The position numbers were made by a program, and so were the translations under genes. Shown here in pieces: positions 1 through 5,338 of a stretch of DNA of 7,666 nucleotides. The notes under the pieces were generated by a model, which worked only from the letters and a program-made list of their open reading frames with translations, did not search any database and was not told the origin of the DNA. Within the stretch, counting starts at the first letter, position 1; every line of letters begins with the position of its first letter. This DNA is from Patescibacteria group bacterium (GTDB taxonomy: Bacteria; Patescibacteriota; JABMPQ01; JAHIRA01), in assembly GCA_018818905.1 (NCBI GenBank), contig JAHIRA010000118.1:1-7666 (forward strand). The letters are read 5' to 3'.

Positions 1-251
1 GCGTGATCAGTTCCAGGTAGCCACAAGGCCTTTTTGCCTTTCATTCTTTCGTAGCGGATGACAATATCTTGGATAGTCAGAAACAAAGCATGGCCAATAT
101 GAAGCATGCCGGTGGCATTTGGTGGCGGCATGGCAATAGAATAAGGTTCGGTGGGGTTTCCGGGGAGGTTGTCGGGGTTGAAGTAGCCAGAATCTTCCCA
201 TTGTCTGTAAATATCGTCTTCGAATTGATTGAAATCGTAACGTTTGTCCAT
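1..251 (-). CDS. valS: Valyl-tRNA synthetase, N-terminal part (cut by window edge)
   Basis: Class Ia aminoacyl-tRNA synthetase that charges tRNA-Val with valine in the cytoplasm. Only the first 83 codons and two bases of the next are in the window. The reading frame begins MDKRYDFNQFEDDIYRQWED and contains the class I nucleotide-binding signature in the ValRS form, PPPNATGMLHIGHAL (residues about 43-57, HIGH at 51-54), followed by ALWLPGTDHA, which is typical of the ValRS Rossmann domain start. The start ATG (249-251) has no convincing Shine-Dalgarno; the 40 bases before it are AT-rich. The gene lies about 105 bp downstream of a T-box terminator, with a REP-like palindrome between. A second copy of the first 12 codons exists at 3061-3097. 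Family assignment is near certain from the motifs; the rest of the protein cannot be seen. Confidence 0.95.
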   Translation of the reverse strand, partial: MDKRYDFNQFEDDIYRQWEDSGYFNPDNLPGNPTEPYSIAMPPPNATGMLHIGHALFLTIQDIVIRYERMKGKKALWLPGTDH

Positions 252-308
252 GTGATTTGTTAATGCAGGTTAATTAAAATAAATATTTATGGATGTTGAA
301 TTTATTTC

Positions 309-338
309 GTAGGGACGCGCCAGCGGCGGCGTCCCTAC
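309..338. repeat. Single REP-like palindrome in the valS leader
   Basis: Inverted repeat of 30 bp beginning GTAGGGACG and ending CGTCCCTAC, with a CGCC/GGCG-rich middle. The GTAG at the foot of a GC-rich hairpin is the hallmark of bacterial REP sequences moved by RAYT (Y1, IS200/IS605-like) transposases. It lies between the T-box terminator and the valS start codon. The same position in the duplicated leader carries a two-REP element (3154-3323). Confidence 0.7.
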
Positions 339-357
339 GGTGGATTGTTGAAGGTTA

Positions 358-560
358 AACAAAAAATCTCGTCTTCAAAATCAAAAAATTTGATTTCAAG
401 GACGAGATTTTAATCGCGGTACCACCTTGTTTCCCCGCCGTCGGCGGGACTCTTTATTGTATCCGATTACGCTGGATGAGCGAGGGTCATTTCCTACCCT
501 GGTATGTTGCTTGCTCGGCCCGACACATTGCCAAAGCTTTACCTTTGTAATTGTGCTCTT
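358..560 (-). promoter_or_regulatory. T-box riboswitch leader of valS
   Basis: The minus strand at 428-414 reads AAGGTGGTACCGCGA, the conserved T-box bulge sequence that binds the NCCA end of uncharged tRNA. The variable base is T, which would pair with discriminator A73, as expected for tRNA-Val. The antiterminator can form with AAGG pairing CCTT and GCGA pairing TCGT just downstream, and it excludes the terminator at 360-409. Upstream are a GC-rich hairpin (CCCGCC-gac-GGCGGG, about 435-449), hairpin ATCC/GGAT, hairpin AGGGT/ACCCT and a proximal hairpin CACAATT/AATGTG with inner CAAAG/CTTTG. The 3' side of the proximal hairpin contains GTG and GTC (526-522), both valine codons and candidate specifiers. 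The sensor is only about 140 nt, so Stem I looks short, perhaps without the distal loop platform; that fold is inferred by eye. Confidence 0.88.
360..409 (-). terminator. Intrinsic terminator of the valS T-box
   Basis: Long imperfect hairpin on the minus strand: arm AATCTCGTC...TTGAAATCAAA, a short T-rich loop, and arm TTTGATTTTGAA...GACGAGATT, followed by TTTTTTG. The 5' arm of the terminator contains the CTCGTCCTT needed by the T-box antiterminator, so the two folds exclude each other, as in known transcriptional T-boxes. A 51-nt identical copy lies at 3345-3395. Confidence 0.9.
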
Positions 561-589
561 ATCTTAGGCCTTTTTTTGTTTTTTGGCAA
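561..589 (-). promoter_or_regulatory. Candidate sigma-70-type promoter for T-box/valS transcript
   Basis: On the minus strand TTGCCA (589-584) is followed after exactly 17 bp by TAAGAT (566-561). Transcription would start near 554, just before the proximal hairpin of the T-box. It sits directly after the stop of the sensor gene (604), so valS could also receive read-through from that gene. If this promoter is used, a possible GGCC/GGCC closing pair of Stem I (567-570 with 517-520) would not be in the RNA; the two readings compete. Confidence 0.5.
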
Positions 590-603
590 ATAAATAGAGA
601 AGC

Positions 604-1830
604 CTATTCCCTTTTCCCCTTAGACTCTTGCTTGAGGCTATCGATTTCTTCTTTCAATTTGATCATTTTGAGTTCCCTGCCAACCATAACCGCATTACTT
701 TTTTTTAGAACCCGATTCTTTTCTTCTAGTTCCTTGGTTTTCTGTTTAACCTTTTTTTCTAGATTTTTGGATAAATTCTCAATTTTTTCTGCCATCTCGT
801 TGAAGATTTTTGCCAGTTCACTGAATTCGTCGTGAGTTTTGACGTTCGCTCGAAAGCTTAGCTTCCCTTTCCCAATATTTCTGGCAGCAGTTTTCAACTC
901 CTTAATTGGTTTTAGAAACTGAAAACCAAGACGAAACCCGAAAACTGCTGCGATGATTAGAGCCCCAATGGAAGCGGCAATAATTGAGAGCTCCAGGCTT
1001 GAAATTGCTTTCAAGACCACGCTTTCTTTTTCAAAAACAAATATTTTCCAATTCATTTCTGAAAAAAACTCATCATCGAATGTTTCGTAGCCAACAAGTA
1101 GTGACTCCCCGTTTTGCACCGTCTGGAAAAAACCTCCTTTATTCTGAGAATATTGATTCACGCCTTGAGGAAGGGTGTTAAAAAGTTCTTCTGAAGAGGG
1201 GTGATAAATTATTCTTTTGTTTTCGTCCGCAAGAATAGTAAACCTACTATTTCTATCAACATTTTCTTCAATAGAAGCCCAGACCCTATCAATTGGTAGT
1301 TGAGTGATAAGAATTGCTCTAGTTTTATCATTTTCGTCAATAATCGGTGTGGCAAAAATTATCACGGTATGAAAAGGGTCGAGTATTGTCTGCACTCCTG
1401 AAATTGTCGTTTTCCCCTCCTTTGCTTCTAGAAACCAATCTTTCTCGAGCCATTTCCCCTCGTAGTCGTAATTGATAGAAGCAATGACGTGTCCATCTAG
1501 ATTGACTACAGAAAGATCATCGTATTCGGGATAAATTGTATTAATCTTGACAAGTTCTTCCTTGATTTCATCTTTGCTGCTGTCTGGAGATTCAAAGGTA
1601 CTTTTCCCGGCGATAAGTTTAGTGTTGACGTAGTTTGAATACAGAAGACTCTCAATGATACTTTTTTTTGCCTCGGCAATACTTTGCAGACTTTCGTTTT
1701 TTGTGTCGAGGATGGTTTTTCTGGCTAATCCAATTGAAACAGTGGCGCTTATTATTATGGGAATAATGCCTACTAATGTAATGGCTAAGCCAAGTTTAAT
1801 TTTTAGACTTAATCTTGTTTTTTCTTTCAT
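604..1830 (-). CDS. dCache-HAMP membrane sensor with C-terminal coiled coil, no output domain
   Basis: A 408-aa receptor-like membrane protein. Residues about 12-34 form a first transmembrane segment, about 35-275 an extracytoplasmic double-Cache-like region (including DLSVVNLDGHVIASIN and later ISGVQTILDPFHTVIIFATPI, typical of dCache_1), and about 279-301 a second transmembrane segment. A HAMP domain follows (about 302-354, starting FLKPIKELKTAARNIGKGKL), then a long coiled coil to the C terminus containing NAVMVGRELKMIKLKEEI. There is no histidine kinase, GGDEF or methyl-accepting domain after it; the stop is followed by the T-box leader and I see no frame carrying a lost domain. The start overlaps the stop of the PotD-like gene by ATGA, implying translational coupling and a shared job. 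Likely role: sensing a small extracellular ligand, perhaps via that binding protein, and signalling through coiled-coil contact with an unlinked partner. The partner and ligand are unknown. Confidence 0.85.
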   Translation of the reverse strand: MKEKTRLSLKIKLGLAITLVGIIPIIISATVSIGLARKTILDTKNESLQSIAEAKKSIIESLLYSNYVNTKLIAGKSTFESPDSSKDEIKEELVKINTIYPEYDDLSVVNLDGHVIASINYDYEGKWLEKDWFLEAKEGKTTISGVQTILDPFHTVIIFATPIIDENDKTRAILITQLPIDRVWASIEENVDRNSRFTILADENKRIIYHPSSEELFNTLPQGVNQYSQNKGGFFQTVQNGESLLVGYETFDDEFFSEMNWKIFVFEKESVVLKAISSLELSIIAASIGALIIAAVFGFRLGFQFLKPIKELKTAARNIGKGKLSFRANVKTHDEFSELAKIFNEMAEKIENLSKNLEKKVKQKTKELEEKNRVLKKSNAVMVGRELKMIKLKEEIDSLKQESKGKRE

Positions 1831-2909
1831 TGAACAAATAATTCTTCCCAGACTTCATTATAAATAGTCTGGCTTTCTCCGATAGGCGTAAATTTTTCAG
1901 ATTTTTCGATGATTTTTTTGGGTGGGTATACCTTTGGATCGTTCAAAACTTCTTGGTCCATGTATTCTTCTGCGGCCTGATTGGTGTTGGCGTACCAAAG
2001 TTCGCTCGCATTTTTTGCTGACACTTCTGGCCTGAGAAGGTAATTGATAAAAATTTCAGCTGTGTATTTGTTTTTCGCATCTCTGGGAATAACCATATTG
2101 TCTACCCAAATGACGGTACCTTCTTCAGGAATAATATAATCTAGGTTACGGTCCGGATTCTCATCGATCAATTCTAAGGCATCGCCACTATATGTTTGAG
2201 CTATCCAGGCTTTGTCAGTCAAAACATCGTCATTGCCCTGATCTAGATCAACGAAACTCTCTTTGGCATTAAACTCTTTGAGTTTATTGGCAGCCTCGGT
2301 GATTTGTTTCTTATCTTCTGAATTGATAGAGTGGCCAAGAGATTTAAGTGAAGCGCCCATTGCTTCTCTTTGATCATTTAGCAATCTGACGTGGTTGACA
2401 TATTCTTTATCCCAAAGATCTTGCCATCCTATCTCATTTTCTTTTGTGTAGTCGTTATTAACAAGTAATCCCGTTGTTCCCCACAAATATGGAATAGAAC
2501 TCTGATTATTAGGATCATAGGAAGGGTTTTGAAAGCCTGCTCCAATATTAGAGTAGTTGGGAATGTTCTCAAGATCAATTTCTGCTAGAAGCTTCAATTT
2601 TTTCATTTTGTCTACAAAAAGGCCTGAAACAACAATGAAGTCGTATTTTCCCAAATCAGACTGAACAAGGGAAAGAATAACCTCTTCATCATTATAGGTG
2701 TCAAGATTAACACTTATCCCGTATTCTGCTTCAAAATCTTCTATTACTCCCTCGGCAAAATAGTCCTCCCAATTAGCAATGTTCAGTTCCGTAGCTAACG
2801 TGTGCTTGTCATTCTTGTCGTTTTTAAGTAAATAATAACCAAGAACAGCCGCAACAACAATCACACCAATAAAGAGCGTGAATAATAAATAAATCGTTTG
2901 TTTTTTCAT
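1827..2909 (-). CDS. PotD-like polyamine (spermidine/putrescine) substrate-binding protein, membrane-anchored
   Basis: A 360-aa periplasmic-binding-fold protein of the PotD/PotF family. Family landmarks in order: NIANWEDYF (43-51), KYDFIVVS (88-95), SIPYLWGTTGLLVN (138-151), LLNDQREAMGASLKSLGHSINS (176-197), YSGDALE (240-246), PEEGTVIWVDNMVIPRDAKN (261-280) and FINYLLRPEV (287-296). Ligand-pocket positions known in E. coli PotD appear conserved as the aspartate/glutamate pair in DQRE, D243 and the WxD at 268-270. The N terminus has one hydrophobic segment (about 5-28), and the protein has no cysteine, so it is not a lipoprotein; it is probably tethered by an uncleaved signal anchor. No PotA, PotB or PotC gene is adjacent; instead it overlaps a Cache-HAMP sensor by 4 bp, so it may serve sensing rather than uptake. 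The start has only a weak AAGAAAC ribosome site. Ligand identity is inferred from family. Confidence 0.88.
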   Translation of the reverse strand: MKKQTIYLLFTLFIGVIVVAAVLGYYLLKNDKNDKHTLATELNIANWEDYFAEGVIEDFEAEYGISVNLDTYNDEEVILSLVQSDLGKYDFIVVSGLFVDKMKKLKLLAEIDLENIPNYSNIGAGFQNPSYDPNNQSSIPYLWGTTGLLVNNDYTKENEIGWQDLWDKEYVNHVRLLNDQREAMGASLKSLGHSINSEDKKQITEAANKLKEFNAKESFVDLDQGNDDVLTDKAWIAQTYSGDALELIDENPDRNLDYIIPEEGTVIWVDNMVIPRDAKNKYTAEIFINYLLRPEVSAKNASELWYANTNQAAEEYMDQEVLNDPKVYPPKKIIEKSEKFTPIGESQTIYNEVWEELFVQ

Positions 2910-3013
2910 TTTTTGTTTCTTATGTTAAGTCTTCCTACGCTAAAGCTTCGGCGGACGAGTTGAATTTGGGTTGATTTCCTGCAGCTTACTCTGGGGATCA
3001 TATTATTAATTAA

Positions 3014-3097
3014 CTATAGCACGTAATTATCAAAAGATAAAAATAGCGAGGACCTCAGTTCGTCTTCGAATTGATTGAAATCGTAACGTTTGTCCAT
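3014..3097 (-). pseudogene. Truncated valS 5' fragment
   Basis: The frame from ATG 3095-3097 reads MDKRYDFNQFEDE: the first 12 residues are identical to valS at 1-251, then the match ends abruptly at 3060. The frame continues with 14 unrelated codons (LRSSLFLSFDNYVL) to a TAG at 3014-3016. At 27 codons with no synthetase domain it cannot be an enzyme. It lies behind the copied terminator and the REP doublet, and I treat it as a duplication remnant rather than a gene. Confidence 0.8.
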
Positions 3098-3153
3098 GTG
3101 ATTGTTAATACGGGTTAATGAAAATAAATATTTATGGATGTTGAATTCGTATC

Positions 3154-3323
3154 GTAGGGACGCCACCCCTGGCGCGTCCCAATTGGTCCGTATACATTAA
3201 AATCTTCATGTCTTCAATGAATCCTGACAAATAATGTTTTCGTTGTAATTGTGACCAATGGTAATTATTTTATAGTGTAGGTTTTGTGGATCAATTTGGA
3301 CGCGCCGGAGGTGGCGTCCCTAC
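3154..3323. repeat. REPIN-like element: two REP hairpins in inverted orientation
   Basis: 170-bp element with imperfect inverted ends of about 36 bp. The left end starts GTAGGGACGCCACC and goes on to GGCGCGTCC and AATTG; the right end read in reverse complement starts with the same 14 bases and keeps GGCGCGTCC and AATTG, with about four mismatches overall. Each end folds as GTAG plus a GC hairpin (GGACG-CC / GG-bulge CG-CGTCC), the form of REP units, and the inverted pair is the REPIN arrangement. The core (about 3190-3287) is AT-rich and codes for nothing. No RAYT transposase is in the window. A small MITE is the alternative reading. Confidence 0.75.
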
Positions 3324-3344
3324 GGTGGATTGTTGAAGGATAAA

Positions 3345-3395
3345 CAAAAAATCTCGTCTTCAAAATCAAAAAATTTGATTTCAAGGACGAGATTT
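3345..3395 (-). terminator. Duplicated copy of the T-box terminator, detached from its sensor
   Basis: 51 nt identical to the valS T-box terminator at 360-410, still followed on the minus strand by a T-rich run. Here there is no antiterminator sequence before it, so it should act constitutively. It lies about 75 bp downstream of the radical SAM gene stop, behind that gene's own hairpin, and may serve as a back-up terminator. Confidence 0.75.
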
Positions 3396-3415
3396 AAATT
3401 TTGGCAAATGATAAA

Positions 3416-3454
3416 AGCTGGGTAATTAATGTTCAGTACGCTAATTACCCAGCT
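3416..3454 (-). terminator. Intrinsic terminator of the radical SAM gene
   Basis: Perfect 13-bp stem AGCTGGGTAATTA / TAATTACCCAGCT with a 13-nt loop (3429-3441). On the minus strand it starts 17 bp after the stop codon and is followed by TTTTATC. On the plus strand the following sequence is not T-rich, so its direction is minus. Confidence 0.75.
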
Positions 3455-3470
3455 GCTTAAAAGAACTCTC

Positions 3471-4766
3471 CTAATCCTCTTCTTCTTGAAGAAGACCAAG
3501 CTTAAAAGACATCGAGTTGAAGATTCTAGGTTTAGCCAAACACCCCACATTACAGCAAGATGCTTGCTTGTAATTTCTGGTCTTCTGCCAAGCAGTCACA
3601 ATTCCCTCTTTCACAAGCTCTTCAGGTGTAACTTTGTCTCTCCATTCCTTATGATCAGCTCCAGGACAACGTATCAGCTGACCAGTTTCACGAATCAAAA
3701 GACCATTGCATAACTGGAAGCAATGTCCAATGCCGGCATACGGACTAATCCCGTACTGGTCGGTATAAGCTTGTGAAACCAGACCTCTCTTAATTGAGTA
3801 GGCAGTCGCTTTTGCGTAGTAGTGGGCCAGATCATTAAAGAAGCTCAAAGTCGAGTTCAGGTAAAGAGCCTGCCCTTTCCCACTGGCCATCGAACAAGTC
3901 GACAGGACTGGCACACCTCGATCAGTGAAGTACTTGAAAATCTCGAGGGCTTCGTTGATGGTTGATTTCACGACGGGTGCATTGATAATTACTAGCCTTG
4001 CGGCTCTGCCCTGTTCCAATTCAGGTTTGGCAAGGTGTTTGTACAGAAGCTTTAGAGCTCTATTTTGGACTGTCTTGTAATTCTTGGGGTAGTCAATCTT
4101 TCTCGAGTCTCCACCATTGACAAGATTGTTTTGAATTTGATCATCAAACGACCTGAAATTAAACAAGAGTCGTAATCTTGGGTAGCTAGCTAGTTTCTGA
4201 ATCAGTTCTTCCGAAGAAGTAATCCCCAGATGATCAAATTGAACTGCTACTTCTGCATCATCACCAAACATAGGGTCCTTGATGAAGATGCCGACAATTA
4301 GATCCAGTGCCTGAAATCTGTCCAACCACTCAAAGGCTTGAGGGTCTCGGAAGAATTCGGTCGGTCCCAAGTATTTGATGGTTTTGGTGCCAAGTTTCTC
4401 TACAGCCTCTTTGATTAAGCGCATTATAACTTCAGGGTGAAGTAACTTCTGGCCTAGAAGCAAGCTGTCTCTTTTGACAAAACAACCTTTGCAGTTCAGG
4501 GGGCAGTTGGCGTAGACTTTCTTCTCCAAGAGCTCTCTTTGTTGGGCTTCATCACGAGCTTGGTTGTATTCTTCTACGATCTGAGTAGGTAACCAACAGA
4601 ATTCAAGAGAGCGAAGAGGTTTGAGGCCACTTGGTAGTGGAGCGAGAAAATTGTCATCAATGGTAACTCCTTCAAGAATTGGGTTTATTTTAACCCCGAT
4701 TTCTTGAAAGGTTTGTCTTTCGTGCTCAAAAAGAGGCGAAACTCCTGTGAGAGGATAGGTTTTCAT
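3471..4766 (-). CDS. Radical SAM enzyme with SPASM-like C-terminal cysteines
   Basis: A 431-aa radical S-adenosylmethionine protein. CPLNCKGC at 88-95 gives C88-x3-C92-x2-C95, the ligand set of the SAM-binding [4Fe-4S] cluster; YLGPTEFF (132-139) sits where the SAM-contacting GGE-type motif is expected. The C-terminal part has a second cysteine group: C349, C353, C367 in CNGLLIRETGQLIRCPG (the usual SPASM beta-turn followed by Cys-Pro-Gly), then C404, C405 and C409 in SCCNVGC, consistent with an auxiliary Fe-S cluster. SPASM proteins commonly modify peptides or proteins, but the substrate here is unknown and I do not recognise a named subfamily. The start is supported by AGGAGA at 4776-4771, 4 nt before the ATG. 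The upstream region shares sequence blocks with that of the 76-aa Cys-rich gene, suggesting co-regulation, although a terminator lies between the two genes. Confidence 0.85.
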   Translation of the reverse strand: MKTYPLTGVSPLFEHERQTFQEIGVKINPILEGVTIDDNFLAPLPSGLKPLRSLEFCWLPTQIVEEYNQARDEAQQRELLEKKVYANCPLNCKGCFVKRDSLLLGQKLLHPEVIMRLIKEAVEKLGTKTIKYLGPTEFFRDPQAFEWLDRFQALDLIVGIFIKDPMFGDDAEVAVQFDHLGITSSEELIQKLASYPRLRLLFNFRSFDDQIQNNLVNGGDSRKIDYPKNYKTVQNRALKLLYKHLAKPELEQGRAARLVIINAPVVKSTINEALEIFKYFTDRGVPVLSTCSMASGKGQALYLNSTLSFFNDLAHYYAKATAYSIKRGLVSQAYTDQYGISPYAGIGHCFQLCNGLLIRETGQLIRCPGADHKEWRDKVTPEELVKEGIVTAWQKTRNYKQASCCNVGCLAKPRIFNSMSFKLGLLQEEED

Positions 4767-4868
4767 GGCTTCTCCTGTGCTTGGATCAAATTGTAAAGGT
4801 GCAAGAATTTGTGTTTTTTATTTTGGCCTTGTATTGTACAATGAAGCGAGAATATTGTCGATACTAGT

Positions 4869-4899
4869 CAAACATAGTGAAGTAAGCATTGCTATGTTT
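4869..4899. other. Inverted repeat AAACATAG / CTATGTTT
   Basis: An 8-bp inverted repeat separated by about 14 bp, with a small AGC-att-GCT repeat inside, in the leader region of the radical SAM gene. It could be an operator or an RNA hairpin; it is not followed by a T-run on the minus strand, so it is unlikely to be a terminator for that direction. Confidence 0.4.
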
Positions 4900-4901
4900 T
4901 G

Positions 4902-4946
4902 GCTTATATAATATAATTAGAATGTCGATTCTATTTCCACAACAAA
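4902..4946 (-). promoter_or_regulatory. Shared upstream element, copy A (before radical SAM gene)
   Basis: On the minus strand TTTGTTGTGG, 8 bp, TCGACATT, then an AT-rich run containing TATATT. The same arrangement occurs at 5333-5366 before the Cys-rich gene. TTGTTG-18 bp-TCTAAT could serve as a promoter. Its left-hand companion, ACAAGGCCAA (4832-4823), lies 57 bp upstream of the start codon and is also shared. Function is inferred only from the repetition and position. Confidence 0.55.
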
Positions 4947-4951
4947 GAAAG

Positions 4952-4974
4952 ACCCAAGCTTGAGTTGCTTGGGT
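4952..4974 (-). terminator. Intrinsic terminator of the Cys-rich gene
   Basis: Stem ACCCAAGC / GCTTGGGT with a 7-nt loop, starting 7 bp after the TAG of the small gene on the minus strand and followed by CTTTCTTTG. The T-run is broken by cytosines, so termination may be partial and allow some read-through to the radical SAM gene. Confidence 0.7.
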
Positions 4975-4981
4975 TGGCCTC

Positions 4982-5212
4982 CTAATATCCCTCGTTTTTT
5001 GCTCGACGCAAGGCATCTTGGGCGCGTGCCTTCATGAAACCGCAACAGTTTTCTGGGGGAACAGCCAAAGTTCCACAAGGAAACTTTCCTTCCTTCCCAC
5101 AGTCATCACAATCACCAGGTAGGAGCCCATAATTTGCCAGAGATTTTGCAATTGGGTGAAATTCTTGACCACGCTCCTTATTGGCTTCAATACATTCAGG
5201 GCAAAGGTGCAT
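4982..5212 (-). CDS. Small Cys-rich zinc-ribbon-like protein, unknown function
   Basis: A 76-aa protein starting MHLCPECIEA. I chose this ATG (5210-5212) over one seven codons upstream because a clear AGGAGA (5224-5219) lies 6 nt before it, which would be inside the longer frame. Seven cysteines: C4 and C7 (CPEC), C35 and C38 (CDDC), C46, and C56-C57 (NCCGF). The two CxxC pairs would suit one zinc or iron site of the zinc-ribbon/rubredoxin type. There is no signal peptide or membrane segment; the C terminus is basic and probably helical (KARAQDALRRAKNEG). I do not recognise the family. It is followed by its own terminator and then the radical SAM gene, with which it shares upstream sequence. 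It might be a metal-binding partner or, less likely, a substrate of that enzyme. Confidence 0.75.
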   Translation of the reverse strand: MHLCPECIEANKERGQEFHPIAKSLANYGLLPGDCDDCGKEGKFPCGTLAVPPENCCGFMKARAQDALRRAKNEGY

Positions 5213-5218
5213 TTTAAT

Positions 5219-5224
5219 TCTCCT
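5219..5224 (-). promoter_or_regulatory. Shine-Dalgarno fixing the start of the Cys-rich gene
   Basis: AGGAGA on the minus strand, 6 nt before ATG 5212-5210. It is one of only two strong ribosome-binding sites in the window (the other, 4776-4771, precedes the radical SAM gene) and rules out the upstream in-frame ATG at 5233. Confidence 0.8.
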
Positions 5225-5273
5225 TATTAACAAGGTTCAAAAACTGTTATTTCTAGCCTAACTCTTCTTGGCC

Positions 5274-5310
5274 TTGTTGTGGAAGAGGTAACGGAAAAAT
5301 AGTTTATAAT
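5274..5310 (+). promoter_or_regulatory. Shared upstream element, copy C (plus-strand orientation)
   Basis: TTGTTGTGGAA (5274-5284), 7 bp, CG, then TATAAT at 5305-5310. The 11-mer and the offset of the CG match copies A and B, but this copy points the other way, towards the ATPase operon. With copy B it forms an inverted pair whose outer ends are 5274 and 5365. It overlaps the shared TTGGCCTTGT (5268-5277). Confidence 0.45.
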
Positions 5311-5338
5311 TGACTCTTTTTGTTTTAAATAATATAGT
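5310..5338 (+). promoter_or_regulatory. Candidate distal promoter for the ATPase-TrmB operon
   Basis: TTGACT (5310-5315), 17 bp, TATAGT (5333-5338). Five of six -35 bases and five of six -10 bases match consensus with ideal spacing. It would give a leader of about 135 nt that passes through element B. It may compete with minus-strand transcription of the Cys-rich gene. Confidence 0.45.

Larger units (their letters stand above)
214..410 (-). repeat. Direct repeat copy 1: valS start, leader and T-box terminator
   Basis: Functional copy of a duplicated segment. The part 214-308 (valS codons 1-12 and 5' leader) matches 3060-3153 with fewer than ten differences, the first 40 bases of coding match being identical. 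The part 339-410 (leader plus terminator) matches 3324-3395 with a single mismatch. The middle is a REP palindrome here and a 170-bp REP doublet in the other copy. Confidence 0.9.
3060..3395 (-). repeat. Direct repeat copy 2: decayed valS leader and start
   Basis: Second copy of the segment at 214-410 in the same orientation, 2.8 kb away, so the two bracket the potD-like gene, the sensor gene and the T-box sensor. It retains the terminator (51 nt identical) and 12 valS codons but lacks the T-box antiterminator and sensor. Directly past the terminator the sequence TTTTGGCAAAT (3398-3408) matches 581-591 just upstream of the intact T-box, suggesting an internal deletion removed the roughly 170-bp sensor from this copy. 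Confidence 0.85.
2910..3470. other. Non-coding region with decayed valS leader copy, REPIN-like element and terminators
   Basis: 561 bp without a convincing gene. From right to left it holds the terminator of the radical SAM gene (3416-3454), a second copy of the valS leader terminator (3345-3395), a REP doublet (3154-3323), a fragment of valS (3014-3097) and about 100 bp before the potD-like gene. In that last part the minus strand has TTGATA (about 3034-3029) with a poor ATTAAT 17 bp on, a weak promoter candidate for the potD-like gene. A GC-rich stretch at 2934-2957 (CGCTAAAGCTTCGGCGG) stands out from its AT-rich surroundings and resembles short repeats I associate with Patescibacteria, though that is memory only. 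Confidence 0.75.

Noticed and set aside
414..455. GC-rich hairpin region considered as a tRNA gene fragment
   Set aside because: No cloverleaf or T-arm consensus; the sequence is explained by the T-box motif and the hairpin before it.
551..835. 94-codon open frame on the plus strand
   Set aside because: It is the antisense shadow of the coiled-coil end of the sensor gene and the T-box; the Phe/Ser/Leu-rich translation is typical of an antisense frame over a Lys/Glu-rich coiled coil.
3320..3550. 76-codon open frame on the minus strand
   Set aside because: It overlaps the end of the radical SAM gene, the two terminator hairpins and the edge of the REP doublet, and its translation shows no protein-like pattern.
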